Below, piece after piece: positions 17,611 through 25,098 of a DNA stretch of 64,000 nt. Position 1 is the stretch's first letter; every line of letters starts with the position of its first letter. The translations under genes were made by a program, and so were the position numbers. The notes beneath the pieces were generated by a model, which ran no database searches, was not told the DNA's origin, and was given only the letters and a program-made list of their open reading frames with translations. Source of the DNA: Allobosea sp. LC85 (GTDB lineage Bacteria > Pseudomonadota > Alphaproteobacteria > Rhizobiales > Beijerinckiaceae). The stretch covers positions 62,001 through 126,000 of the forward strand of contig NZ_JPKG01000058.1 in NCBI RefSeq assembly GCF_000735605.1, written 5' to 3'.

Positions 17611-17632
17611 AGCGGCTGATGCGGTCATTCCG

Positions 17633-18424
17633 GTGAAAATCGCGACCTTCAATGTGAACGGGATCAATGGCCGGTTATCCGTCCTGCTGCGTTGGCTCGC
17701 AGAAGCCGAGCCCGATATCGTCTGCCTTCAGGAGCTCAAGACATCGCAGGGAACGTTTCCGGCAGGTGCCATCCGTGATGCCGGCTACGGTGCCATCTGG
17801 CTGGGGCAGAAGAGCTGGAACGGGGTCGCGATTCTGGCGCGGGGTGCAGAACCGATTGAAACACGCCGCCACCTGCCCGGCGACGAGGCCAACACGCAGA
17901 GCCGGTATATCGAAGCGGCCGTAAGCGGCATATTGATCGGGTGTCTGTACGTGCCCAACGGCAATCCGGCCCCGGGCCCGAAATTCGACTACAAACTGAG
18001 GTGGTTGGAACGGTTGCTCGCGCATGCCGACACCCTCCTGGCCCACGAGGTCCCGGTCGCGCTGATCGGCGACTTCAACGTGATCCCGACTGAGCTGGAT
18101 GTCTACAAGCCGGAGCGCTGGCTGGATGACGCCCTGTTCCGGCCCGAAATCCGCAGCGACTTCCATGCGCTCGTCGGCCAGGGGTGGACGGACGCCGTGC
18201 GCAAGATGCATCCGGACCAGCCGATCTACACGTTCTGGGATTATTTCAGGAATGCATGGGGTCGAAATGCCGGTCTTCGCATCGACCATATGCTTCTGAG
18301 CCCAGAGCTTGCGGGGCGGCTGAGGGCCGCAGGCGTAGACCGTGACGTGCGCGGTTGGGACAAGGCGAGCGACCACGCCCCGGTTTGGGTCGAGTTGCGT
18401 GAGAAGCGTAGCAGAGCCAGGTGA
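17633..18424 (+). CDS. xth: Exodeoxyribonuclease III (AP endonuclease family)
   Basis: A 263-aa exonuclease III/AP endonuclease, acting in base-excision repair at abasic sites and damaged 3' ends. Catalytic motifs are clear: TFNVNGI (Asn) at residues 5-11, CLQELKT (metal-binding Glu) near 34, LYVPNG (Tyr) near 105, LIGDFNVIP (Asp/Asn) near 145, and WDKASDHAPVWVEL (Asp-His) near 243. It starts with GTG at 17633; the conserved N-terminus MKIATFNVNGI begins there. The gene lies alone between repeats and a short convergent gene. Confidence 0.93.
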   Translation: MKIATFNVNGINGRLSVLLRWLAEAEPDIVCLQELKTSQGTFPAGAIRDAGYGAIWLGQKSWNGVAILARGAEPIETRRHLPGDEANTQSRYIEAAVSGILIGCLYVPNGNPAPGPKFDYKLRWLERLLAHADTLLAHEVPVALIGDFNVIPTELDVYKPERWLDDALFRPEIRSDFHALVGQGWTDAVRKMHPDQPIYTFWDYFRNAWGRNAGLRIDHMLLSPELAGRLRAAGVDRDVRGWDKASDHAPVWVELREKRSRAR

Positions 18425-18476
18425 CAGTCCTGCAATCCAACCGGCCAGTGCCGACCCTGAGGAACGTCTCGTCAGG

Positions 18477-18680
18477 TCAATTCTTCTTCACCGGACGCCC
18501 GGGGTCGAGCGCGCTTGGCGAGCTGGAGGGCTTCGGGTCGCCCCTTGCAGACGTGGCATTCGCGCCGTCGCCGGCCGGCTTTGCCCGTTCGTCTGTCGGC
18601 ATGCCCGATCCCGGCCGCGGGCGGCTATCGCTTGTCCGTCCAGGCTGCCCCGTCGGCTTGTCTTGTTTTCCGGTCGTCAT
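18477..18680 (-). CDS. Small disordered hypothetical protein (67 aa)
   Basis: A 67-aa, highly charged protein rich in Pro, Ser, Gly and Lys (TTGKQDKPTGQPGRTSDSRP near the start), predicted disordered. Start ATG 18680 has a good AAGGAGG site; an upstream ATG (18713) has none. No family recognised. Ribosome site and position support it as a gene, but composition alone is weak evidence. Confidence 0.5.
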   Translation of the reverse strand: MTTGKQDKPTGQPGRTSDSRPRPGSGMPTDERAKPAGDGANATSARGDPKPSSSPSALDPGRPVKKN

Positions 18681-18739
18681 GTCCGCCTCCTTTGTGGTCG
18701 AGGTTTTGCCCATTCACCGGACAATCGCATGCTCGCCCG

Positions 18740-18937
18740 CTACACGACGCCACCATCTTCCCCGCGGACGCAGACACTGAACAATCGGTGGTCCCCGTCC
18801 GGCATTGCTGCGCGCGCCATATCGGGCAGAGCGTCCAAGGCCGATCGCCGCGCCGCTCGGTCGTCGGGACGTTCGAGTCCTTCCTCGTCGATTTCGACGA
18901 CGTCGCCGTCCGTGCTGTCGAAGAAATAACGGGTCAT
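18740..18937 (-). CDS. DUF6894 family small protein (copy 1)
   Basis: A 65-aa protein beginning MTRYFFDSTDGDVVEIDEEG and continuing ARRSALDALPDMARA, the layout of DUF6894 (x-Tyr-Phe-Phe-Asp start, acidic 'DEEG', helical Ala/Leu end). Function unknown. Start ATG 18937 is set by the family N-terminus. A perfect EcfG-type promoter lies 33 nt upstream. Other members of the family in the window are at 52527 (intact), 50688 and 21185 (both broken). Confidence 0.82.
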   Translation of the reverse strand: MTRYFFDSTDGDVVEIDEEGLERPDDRAARRSALDALPDMARAAMPDGDHRLFSVCVRGEDGGVV

Positions 18938-18969
18938 GCTCACACCGCGTTCGCGGGAGTTCATGAAGG

Positions 18970-18994
18970 AACGCAATGAGAGAGCGTCCGTTCC
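18970..18994 (-). promoter_or_regulatory. EcfG-type promoter for DUF6894 gene at 18740
   Basis: On the minus strand GGAAC (18994-18990), 16-nt spacer, CGTT (18973-18970). Full consensus match, 33 nt before the start codon. Confidence 0.8.
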
Positions 18995-19157
18995 TTGCCC
19001 AGCGCGGCCCTTCGTCACTCTCCGCCAGAAGATGGCGGGAGGCGGGCCTGACGGTGCCGCTGATGCCTGGTTCGCAAGCGATGAAGCTGGTGCCTGTCGT
19101 CACCAAGCCGCCTGCCGCGCCCGTGAGGCTTCCAGTGCCGGACGTCAGCGTGGCGTC

Positions 19158-19838
19158 TTATCCGGCACTCCGCCGAGAGGGGACGTCGAGGTAATATTGC
19201 GGAGCCTCGCGCCGGTCGAACATGCCGTAGTCGCGTATGACGCGCACATGGCGAAGCCTTTGTCCCGCGAGCGACGCCTCGTCCTCAAAGCCCTTCGCTG
19301 CGGTCTCGTCTCGCCAGGACATCAGCAGGATCAGGTTGCCGGGCGTCAGCACCGCGTCGAACACGTCCCATGACAGCAGGCCGTCGGCTTGCGGGAGCAG
19401 GCCGAGAGACGCCGCGCACGCGGCCGCACCTGCCTCCTCGCCGACATTCTCCGGCCCGGAACCCGTCACCAGCGTGACGGTCGTCCCCTCGCCTGCTTCG
19501 GTCTCGTCCAGGCGCTGCTGCTGGAGCCTGTGGCCTGCGGGGATCTGCGTGTCCCGCGTGACCTCCCCGACGCGCAGGTGATAGTCGAGGAAGATCTCGG
19601 ACCGGCCCTTTTCCTGCGCGATGTGGTGGCGCATCGTCGTGCGCCAGCGGACCACCGCCTTCTCGTCACGCCAGCTGGAGAGCGAGAGAAGCCAGCCCGC
19701 CCGCGTCATGCTGCGGTAGCGGATATTGTCGACGAACCCGTCCACCGCCTCCAGTTCGGGCCGCAGCGACCTGGCCACGCCGAGATAGGCATCCCAGTGT
19801 TCCGGCGCCGGACGCACTTCGAAGATCACAGAAAACAT
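19158..19838 (-). CDS. Antibiotic biosynthesis monooxygenase (ABM)-type protein, two domains
   Basis: A 226-aa protein with two ferredoxin-like ABM units. The first is MFSVIFEVRPAPEHWDAYL to about residue 95, with LLSLSSWRDEKAVVRWR. The second covers about 110-210 and ends LILLMSWRDETAAKGF. The repeated SWRDE-x-A motif marks both. ABM proteins include monooxygenases and haem-degrading enzymes, but many have no known reaction. Start ATG 19838 follows GGGGAGAGG. It appears monocistronic. Confidence 0.82.
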   Translation of the reverse strand: MFSVIFEVRPAPEHWDAYLGVARSLRPELEAVDGFVDNIRYRSMTRAGWLLSLSSWRDEKAVVRWRTTMRHHIAQEKGRSEIFLDYHLRVGEVTRDTQIPAGHRLQQQRLDETEAGEGTTVTLVTGSGPENVGEEAGAAACAASLGLLPQADGLLSWDVFDAVLTPGNLILLMSWRDETAAKGFEDEASLAGQRLRHVRVIRDYGMFDRREAPQYYLDVPSRRSAG

Positions 19839-20075
19839 CGGCCTCTCCCCGGTTCGAGCTATTCGCGTCACACAGCGGCGATGCAGTCCATCTCGACGGC
19901 GAAGCCGCCATTGGCACACGAGCGATGCAGCCGGCTGGCTGGATTGGCATTTCGCCGTTCATCCGTCGCGCCGCAGAACGCGCAGATCCGCGCCATGCCC
20001 GAAAATTAACATTCGTTAAGGCCGCCCTGTCACCGGGAACATATCGTCTCGCCGATGGAGACGGGGGCTGCCGGC

Positions 20076-20414
20076 ATGCCGACCTTAAGCAGTGTAGTGT
20101 TTCTACCATGGTATGAGCAGGAAGATTACACCCGTCTTCGCCAGATGAAAGGCGGCGATCATCTTCCACCGGATTATAATGATTGGCGCACTCAGGCCGC
20201 AGCGCATGCAATTCGTCTATTGGAGACCGGCTCTTCGGCGCAGATCGTACGACTGAACATAGAAGGCTATTTTGCCTGGCTTGAGCAGCTTTGCCTCGCG
20301 GACACGACGCGGGCTCGCCAGCTGTATCTCGCCCATGTCTCCAGCGAGGCCGGATGTGACGCGCGGGACATGTATTGGCCGGAATGGCCGATGAAGCCGA
20401 TTGCGGCAACCTAA
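20076..20414 (+). CDS. Hypothetical protein (112 aa)
   Basis: A 112-aa soluble protein starting MPTLSSVVFLPWYEQEDYTR and ending in an aromatic-rich tail (ARDMYWPEWPMKP). The helical middle (IRLLETGSSAQIVRLNIEGYFAWLEQ) looks like a real folded domain. I do not recognise a family. ATG 20076 is chosen over 20055 because GGGGGCTG lies just upstream; this choice is not certain. Confidence 0.6.
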   Translation: MPTLSSVVFLPWYEQEDYTRLRQMKGGDHLPPDYNDWRTQAAAHAIRLLETGSSAQIVRLNIEGYFAWLEQLCLADTTRARQLYLAHVSSEAGCDARDMYWPEWPMKPIAAT

Positions 20415-20503
20415 CGAGGTTCGATGATGCCCTTACCCGCTGACGGTGTCGCGCGAAGGCTTCATGCGATCCCGAAGTGTTCAACGGCTGAACGTATGAT
20501 CAC

Positions 20504-20528
20504 GGAACCCGACAATCCTTTTCAGGTT
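20504..20528 (+). promoter_or_regulatory. Possible EcfG-like promoter upstream of 20654
   Basis: GGAAC at 20504-20508, 16-nt spacer, GGTT at 20525-20528. The -10 is the GGTT variant and lies 126 nt before the ATG at 20654, with the tandem repeat in between. It is therefore weaker than the others. Confidence 0.35.
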
Positions 20529-20538
20529 TTCTGTCCAG

Positions 20539-20586
20539 GTCCTGCCGCTGGGAAGTCCTGCCGCCGGTAAGTCCTGCCGCCGGGAA
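20539..20586. repeat. 16-bp tandem repeat (x3)
   Basis: Three adjacent 16-mers of the form GTCCTGCCGCCGGGAA, with one or two mismatches each, in the leader of the gene at 20654. Confidence 0.9.
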
Positions 20587-20653
20587 CAAGCCGGTTCGCC
20601 AGCATCTTTAGACGCAAGGAATTAACGGGAAACAACAGGGAGGGCATCGGGGA

Positions 20654-20857
20654 ATGGACACCAAGGAAACGCTCACGGTGGCGAAGCTGAAGCAGATGAT
20701 CATCACTGCAGACGCGAACGAGGGCGCGGTGATTTTCCTGGAAACGGATTCCGAGGCCGCCCTCGAACTTCTCATTGGGCCCGAGGTTTTGGCCGCTCTT
20801 GAGGTCGCGCTCGTCAAGGCTGCCGCTGTGCACGCGAAACATCACCAGGTTCAGTGA
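20654..20857 (+). CDS. Small hypothetical protein (67 aa)
   Basis: A 67-aa protein, MDTKETLTVAKLKQMIITAD at the start, then alternating strands and an Ala/Val-rich helix (LAALEVALVKAAAVHAKHH). The ATG follows a purine-rich GGGAGGGCATCGGGGA leader. No family recognised. It may be stress regulated if the distant GGAAC-N16-GGTT site is real. Confidence 0.6.
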   Translation: MDTKETLTVAKLKQMIITADANEGAVIFLETDSEAALELLIGPEVLAALEVALVKAAAVHAKHHQVQ

Positions 20858-20940
20858 TCCTGAAGGCGCCAACCTCAAGGCCACAGGCAGGCTCCTTGTC
20901 CGCCATGGCAAGGCGGTTCCGCGGCGAGGCCGGACGGCGA

Positions 20941-21174
20941 TCAGTCATCCTGCCGGCGGCTGGGCTGCGGGTGCAGAACCCGGTCGCTATCCATGGCCTC
21001 GCGCTGCTTCAGAAGTTTGTCGAGCCGGTCCTGTTGCTCGTTGATCCTGTTCGCGATGGCTTCCTCGGCCCCGGATCCGGTGGTCGCGGTGGCGCGCTCC
21101 ATCAGCTCTGCGATAGTCCGTCGGGCGATCGAAATCTGCCCGTCCAGATCCTGCTTGAAACCGCTCTCAGGCAT
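20941..21174 (-). CDS. Small coiled-coil hypothetical protein (77 aa)
   Basis: A 77-aa protein, almost wholly helical and charged: QDLDGQISIARRTIAELMER and NRINEQQDRLDKLLKQREAM suggest a coiled coil. Start ATG 21174 has GGAGGATC 9 nt upstream; the frame stays open further up only because it reads into a decayed DUF6894 gene. No family recognised. Confidence 0.6.
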   Translation of the reverse strand: MPESGFKQDLDGQISIARRTIAELMERATATTGSGAEEAIANRINEQQDRLDKLLKQREAMDSDRVLHPQPSRRQDD

Positions 21175-21184
21175 TGGCTGATCC

Positions 21185-21324
21185 TCCGCGGGGAAGCCGG
21201 GACGAGCCAACGGCTGCTCAAAGCGAGGCTGGCGGCAAATATGGGGTCCATCGGCGTAGCGGATCCGACATCGACGCTGAGAGCGACTGTCCTGGATATG
21301 CACGGCAGTGATTTCACCGAGATC
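21185..21324 (-). pseudogene. DUF6894 gene remnant, 5' truncated and frameshifted
   Basis: In one frame the minus strand reads LGEITAVHIQ...RIRYADG. In the next frame it reads PIFAASLALSSRWLVPA. Together these align with the intact DUF6894 protein at 52527 (LGDIIAEHIQ, IRIRYADGTPIFAAKLTL, then a Trp). A frameshift after ADG splits it, and the whole first half is missing exactly where a family A repeat begins. Confidence 0.75.
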
Positions 21325-21417
21325 GATGATCGGGCCGGTACCCGGTCCGATCATCTGGCCTTCGGTGTTTGCATCGGCTTTTCCGAAAGCCGCAATCCAC
21401 TTTTCTGGCCGAGGCTT
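21325..21417 (+). repeat. Family A intergenic repeat, copy 6 (diverged)
   Basis: Hairpin 1 (GATGATCGGGCCGG / CCGGTCCGATCATC) and hairpin 2 (GCATCGG...TTCCG / TTTTCTGGCCGAGGC) are both present but carry more changes than most copies. It abuts the broken end of the DUF6894 remnant and lies 9 nt from the stop of the next minus-strand gene. Confidence 0.85.
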
Positions 21418-21425
21418 GGCGTTGG

Positions 21426-21971
21426 TTACATCGACGGCCTTACGAAAGGCGGGGCTTCCGGATCGAACTGCGTCCAGCCTTCGCGCTCATAGGCGGTTCT
21501 CCGATCGACCATATCGATCGGCGTCGCACCGTCCATGATCGCCTCCACGGTCGAGGCGTGTTCCTCGGCGACCCTGACCGACACGACACTGCCGCCTCGC
21601 CGGACTGTCTCGGCATAGCAGTGGGCATCTTTCTCATCCACCCCAGAACGCGTCAGGGCGCCGACGAGGCCGCCGGCTACGGCGCCCGTTGCGGCCCCCG
21701 CCGCGGTCGATGCAAGCCAGCCAGTTGCGACGACCGGCCCGATCCCGGGAATTGCAATCCAGCCGAGGCCCGCCAGCAATCCGGCGGCTCCGCCGATCAG
21801 GCCCCCGACTCCGGCGCCCTCTCCGGCGTGGCTTTCGCCATCGCGATCGACGTCATTGCGGCAGCCGATGACGCTGATATCCGCATCCTCGACGCCGGCC
21901 TCCTTCAATTCACGGACGACGGATTCAGCCTGATCAAAGGTATCGTACGAACGGGTGATCATCTGGGTCAT
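21426..21971 (-). CDS. General stress protein, YflT-like N-terminus with glycine-zipper region
   Basis: A 181-aa protein. ITRSYDTFDQAESVVRELKE followed by ADISVIG at the N-terminus matches the YflT/heat-induced stress domain. The central part (about 55-115) is a Gly/Ala-rich glycine-zipper hydrophobic stretch (GVGGLIGGAAGLLAGLGW) that could insert in membrane. The C-terminal third resembles a second small alpha/beta unit (SVVSVRVAEEHASTVEAIM). Start ATG 21971 has GAGGAC upstream and fits the family start. No EcfG site found nearby. Confidence 0.8.
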   Translation of the reverse strand: MTQMITRSYDTFDQAESVVRELKEAGVEDADISVIGCRNDVDRDGESHAGEGAGVGGLIGGAAGLLAGLGWIAIPGIGPVVATGWLASTAAGAATGAVAGGLVGALTRSGVDEKDAHCYAETVRRGGSVVSVRVAEEHASTVEAIMDGATPIDMVDRRTAYEREGWTQFDPEAPPFVRPSM

Positions 21972-21982
21972 CTGCGATGTCC

Positions 21983-22127
21983 TCAGTTGCGCGTGATGTT
22001 GCCGCAATCATCGACGCTGACATTGACCTGCTGGCCGCTATGCGCCGCCGTGCCCTTCCAGACACCGTTCTCGTCCTTCTTGAGGTCGGAAACGGTACTG
22101 TAGCCGTTTGCCTCGAGGGCCAGCTCG
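21983..22127 (-). pseudogene. C-terminal remnant of a PepSY-like secreted protein
   Basis: The minus strand reads ELALEANGYSTVSDLKKDEN, then GVWKGTAAHSGQQVNVSVDD and CGNITRN before TGA at 21983-21985. This resembles the C-terminus of small PepSY-like periplasmic proteins (ANGYxxVxxLxxDxxGxW...). An in-frame TGA lies a few codons upstream and no start codon or signal peptide is found, so only the 3' end survives. Confidence 0.6.
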
Positions 22128-22299
22128 CAAGGTCAGAAAGAGGCCAATGCCGTGTTGCACGGTTGCGCTGCGCCTCCACCGAATGGGAGAGGCACCGTCT
22201 CCGCACCTCACTGCCCTCAGGGGCGACGCGGGCCAGCTTGGAACGAACGCCCTCGTCAGGGAGATGATCCAAGAGAACGAGGTCCAACCGCTCGGTACC

Positions 22300-22325
22300 A
22301 GCCCGCTCGCCAGTGAGAGCGGGCT
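22300..22325 (-). terminator. Possible hairpin terminator
   Basis: A 9-bp perfect stem (AGCCCGCTC / GAGCGGGCT) with an 8-nt loop just past the stop of the minus-strand gene at 22329. There is no T run on either side, so its role as a terminator is only likely from position. Confidence 0.4.
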
Positions 22326-22328
22326 CCC

Positions 22329-22628
22329 TTATTCCTGGCGCAGCTTCCCCAGGTTTCCGGGAAGACCCGAGAACGGCAGATCGTCCTCCGTCAGCAATTG
22401 GCCGCCTTCCGGCTCGCCGTCATCCAGCTCGGTCGGCGCGAGCATTTCTGCCGCGACCGAGATAATTTCGGGCGATGGCTGGGTGTCTTCCTGAAGCTGC
22501 CATTCGACGAATTCGCGGCTCTTGCCCGCCCCTTCAGCGAGCATGGCGACCCAGTCCTGATGAGGGTACTGGTCAGCCATCCTGAGCGCGAGTTCCCGGC
22601 CGTTTGCGATCGGTTCCATGGGCCTCAT
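22329..22628 (-). CDS. Hypothetical protein (99 aa)
   Basis: A 99-aa acidic soluble protein beginning MRPMEPIANGRELALRMADQ, with EFVEWQLQEDTQPSPEIIS in the middle and an LTEDDLPFSGLPG tail. The strong GAGGAGG site before ATG 22628 supports the gene. No family recognised. Confidence 0.62.
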   Translation of the reverse strand: MRPMEPIANGRELALRMADQYPHQDWVAMLAEGAGKSREFVEWQLQEDTQPSPEIISVAAEMLAPTELDDGEPEGGQLLTEDDLPFSGLPGNLGKLRQE

Positions 22629-22655
22629 GATGCTGCCTCCTCTTGCTGAGGGAGC

Positions 22656-22680
22656 AACTCATTCTGGAACAGCGAGTTCC
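22656..22680 (-). promoter_or_regulatory. Weak EcfG-like site upstream of 22628
   Basis: Minus strand GGAAC (22680-22676), 16-nt spacer, AGTT (22659-22656). Only three of four -10 bases match, but the position (about 27 nt before the ATG) fits. Confidence 0.3.
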
Positions 22681-22768
22681 CGTCGGCGCCAAGCCCGCTG
22701 CCGTGAAGCCGGACATCCTGTAGAGCCATGGTTCAGAGAATGGCGTCGCGATACTTCACTGCGGCTGC

Positions 22769-22875
22769 TTAGATCATCGGACCGGGAAATCGTATCCTGT
22801 TCGATGATCTAAGCCTTTGTGTTTGCATCGGCCTTGCCCCGAAAACCGCAATCCACTTTTCGGGCCGATGCTTTA
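22769..22875 (+). repeat. Family A intergenic repeat, copy 7 (full)
   Basis: Starts TTAGATCATCGGACCGGGA and ends GCCGATGCTTTA. Hairpin 1 is slightly degraded on its right arm; hairpin 2 is intact. Its right end supplies the TAA stop (22873-22875) of the minus-strand flavoprotein gene. Confidence 0.9.
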
Positions 22876-23625
22876 GCGCGCCCAATAGGCCACGATCTTC
22901 TGGCGCTCAGCGCCTGATTGCTTCAGCTCCTCGGACTGGGCGCGCAGCGTCCTGACGACGGACTTCTCGGCCGCGGCCCAGAGATAGGTCTTTCCGTCAT
23001 CGATCTGCTCAAGGGGCAGCAGGTCGACCAGGCGGCTGCCGTCGGTGTCCCCATGAGCGAGATGGAACCAGGTCGTGCTTGCCCGGGGATGGTCAGGCAG
23101 GGGCTGCTGATGGGTTTCATCCGCCATCTCGAGGAAGACCCGGCTGGAGACTTGGCTTGGCGTCTGTTCGAGGATCCGTGCGACCGCCGGCAGGCCGGTG
23201 GCGTCCGCGATCAGGATCTGCCGCTCCAGCTCGTCGGGCCGGGCATAGAGCCCGCGCGGATTGTTGATCACGATCCGCTCGCCGAGTTCCGCATCGCGCG
23301 CCCAGTCGCTGGCCTGGCCGCCATCATGCACCACGAGGTCGACATCGAGTTCGCAGCGAGCCAAATCGAAGCGCCGGACCGTATAGGTGGAATAGCGGAC
23401 GCGCTGCCGTTCCTCCGGGAAGGCCCAGCGCCCCTCGGCATCGATCGTCGGCAGGGTGAGTTCGCCAGTCGCGGGATCGGGGAAGAACAGCCGGATATAT
23501 TCATCCGGGATCCCGGTCGAGCGAAAGCGCTTCAGGCCCTCGCCCGAAAAGGTCAGCCTGATCATGCCAGGCGTCAGATAGCGGCGCGCGACCAGCGTCG
23601 CTTCGTGGAACGGGTCTTCCGTCAT
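22873..23625 (-). CDS. Siderophore-interacting protein family FAD/NAD(P)-binding oxidoreductase
   Basis: A 250-aa protein with the SIP-type FAD-binding fold: MIRLTFSGEGLKRF near residue 21, DEYIRLFFPDP near 40 and VRYSTYTVRRFD (the R-x-Y-[ST] FAD-binding motif) near 76. These are followed by VVHDGGQASDWA and a C-terminal NAD(P)-binding domain (LIADATGLPAVARIL; YLWAAAEKSVVRTLR). Family members reduce ferric siderophores with NAD(P)H in the cytoplasm. Start ATG 23625 has a GAGAG site. The stop codon comes from the family A repeat. No siderophore transport genes are near. Confidence 0.9.
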   Translation of the reverse strand: MTEDPFHEATLVARRYLTPGMIRLTFSGEGLKRFRSTGIPDEYIRLFFPDPATGELTLPTIDAEGRWAFPEERQRVRYSTYTVRRFDLARCELDVDLVVHDGGQASDWARDAELGERIVINNPRGLYARPDELERQILIADATGLPAVARILEQTPSQVSSRVFLEMADETHQQPLPDHPRASTTWFHLAHGDTDGSRLVDLLPLEQIDDGKTYLWAAAEKSVVRTLRAQSEELKQSGAERQKIVAYWAR

Positions 23626-23922
23626 TGATCTCTCACCCCGGCGCATCGGACAGCCAGCGCCAGTGCTTCTTCCACGGAGCAGCCCAGGCTGCAAGCGGCT
23701 TAGTCTTTGATTTATTTAGACTATCTCTAAACCATGGCGCCCCTGGAACCGCGGCAGGGCCGTTCTTCCCCTGCGCCTGGTCGCGTCTGTGGGGCCTGCA
23801 TTGCCAGGAGTGACGTCGCGGCAAAGCCTCGATCGTAAGCCCCCTCGCCTGCGCCGCCCCGCCGCCCCGCGGCAATGTTCAATGCCCGCGCCTGTGCTAA
23901 AGCGCGACCAGGGGAGGCTGCC

Positions 23923-24561
23923 ATGGCACAGATCGTGAATGATGCGCGTTTTTGGGACCGGTCCGCGCGGAAATACGCCGCGGGTCCGATCGCGGACATG
24001 GCGGGCTATGAGCGCACGCTGGAGCGCACGCGGCACCATCTCAAGGATGGCGATGCGGTCTTCGAATTCGGCTGCGGCACCGGCACCACGGCGCTCAGGC
24101 TCGCGCCCTTTGTCCAGCGCATCGTGGCGACCGATATCTCGGGCGAGATGATTGCGATCGCGAGGGGCAAGGCCGAGGCCGCGGGCTGCAGCCATGTCGC
24201 GTTCAAAGTCGCGACACCGGCCGAGATGCCCTGCCCTGACGGAACATTCGACGTCGTTCTCGGGTTCAATGTCCTGCACCTGATCGCGGCGCGGGAGGCC
24301 GCCTTGGCGAGCATCCATCGGCTGCTGAAGCCCGGCGGGATCTTCATCTCCAAGACGCCATGCCTCGCCGAGATGAACCTCTTCCTGCGTCTCGCCGTGC
24401 CGCTGATGCAGCGCGTCGGCAAGGCGCCCTATGTCAGCTTTCTCAGCACGGAAGAGCTTGAGCGCGAGATTGCGGCAGCGGGCTTCGAGATCATCGAACG
24501 CGAACACCACGCCTCGCGCGGCCGGGATGCCCGGCCGTTCCTGGTGGCACGGAAGCGCTGA
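23923..24561 (+). CDS. Class I SAM-dependent methyltransferase
   Basis: A 212-aa small-molecule or lipid-type methyltransferase. DAVFEFGCGTGTTALRL near residue 45 is SAM motif I, IVATDISGEMI is motif II, GTFDVVLGFNVLHLI near 108 is motif IV and LLKPGGIFISKTP near 130 is motif VI. A similar family includes UbiE/COQ5-like enzymes, but the substrate is unknown. Start ATG 23923 follows GGGGAGG. The promoter region to the divergent flavoprotein gene is about 300 nt. Confidence 0.88.
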   Translation: MAQIVNDARFWDRSARKYAAGPIADMAGYERTLERTRHHLKDGDAVFEFGCGTGTTALRLAPFVQRIVATDISGEMIAIARGKAEAAGCSHVAFKVATPAEMPCPDGTFDVVLGFNVLHLIAAREAALASIHRLLKPGGIFISKTPCLAEMNLFLRLAVPLMQRVGKAPYVSFLSTEELEREIAAAGFEIIEREHHASRGRDARPFLVARKR

Positions 24562-24760
24562 AATCTCCCGGGAACCGCCCTGATCGAGCCGGCAGGCGCG
24601 GATGCGTCGAAGGGATGCGGCACTCGATCTGTGCGACCTCGTGCTCGTCGCGCTGTCCCTCCGTCATGCCGGAACTGGGGCCTGTTCTGGATCTGACGCT
24701 CGCCCCTTCCGACGAGCAGGATGGGCCGCGCGCGCCGGCGCGCTCGCGCTGGGCGTGAGT

Positions 24761-24826
24761 TCATCGGACCGTATCTCGTATCGGCTGTCCTGAAGACCGC
24801 GATCCATTTTTCGGGCGATGCTTTAG
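24761..24826 (+). repeat. Family A intergenic repeat, copy 8 (degenerate)
   Basis: A shortened, diverged copy. TCATCGGACCGTATCTCGTA is the remains of hairpin 1, and ACCGCGATCCATTTTTCGGG followed by GATGCTTTA the remains of hairpin 2. The central segment with GTGTTTGCATC is lost. Confidence 0.7.
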
Positions 24827-24849
24827 CCGTGGGCAAGGGCCCGAGCAGC

Positions 24850-24885
24850 TTGACTCCCCAATCTCAGAATGTTCCTATTTTGTTC
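24850..24885 (+). promoter_or_regulatory. LexA (SOS) box over a sigma-70-like promoter
   Basis: GTTC at 24871-24874, 7 nt, GTTC at 24882-24885: an exact match to the alphaproteobacterial SOS operator GTTC-N7-GTTC. TTGACT at 24850-24855 is a good -35, and TCCTAT/TATTTT around 24873-24881 would be the -10, so LexA would block the promoter. It ends 18 nt before the ATG at 24904. Confidence 0.8.
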
Positions 24886-24903
24886 TTGTTGCGAGAGCGA
24901 GAT

Positions 24904-25098
24904 ATGCCAGACGATCAGCCGGCCATCACGGTCATCACCGATCGGGAGATCGACGCGGTGCTGTGCGAGGCCAAGGGCGACGCGCGCGAGGCGATCCGCA
25001 TGTTGCTGCACGATCTCGCAGTCCTGGCTACTGACGCCGAGCGGCTGGTCTCGAAAGGCTTTGTGCGCGGTCGGGCGCCGTGGAAGAGGATTGGATGA
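24904..25098 (+). CDS. Putative SOS-regulated small protein (64 aa)
   Basis: A 64-aa protein: VITDREIDAVLCEAKGDARE then AIRMLLHDLAVLATDAERLV, a helical body, ending in FVRGRAPWKR. It resembles small proteins of unknown function I recall from Hyphomicrobiales. First gene of a two-gene operon with a perfect LexA box just upstream, so expression after DNA damage is expected. GAGAGCGAG serves as ribosome site. The next gene overlaps its stop by 4 nt (ATGA). Confidence 0.75.
   Translation: MPDDQPAITVITDREIDAVLCEAKGDAREAIRMLLHDLAVLATDAERLVSKGFVRGRAPWKRIG

Noticed and set aside
19868-19985. Minus-strand segment ending ANGGFAVEMDCIAAV as a remnant of a RidA-like gene
   Set aside because: Only the last dozen residues look like the end of a known fold; the rest does not fit, so the resemblance may be chance.
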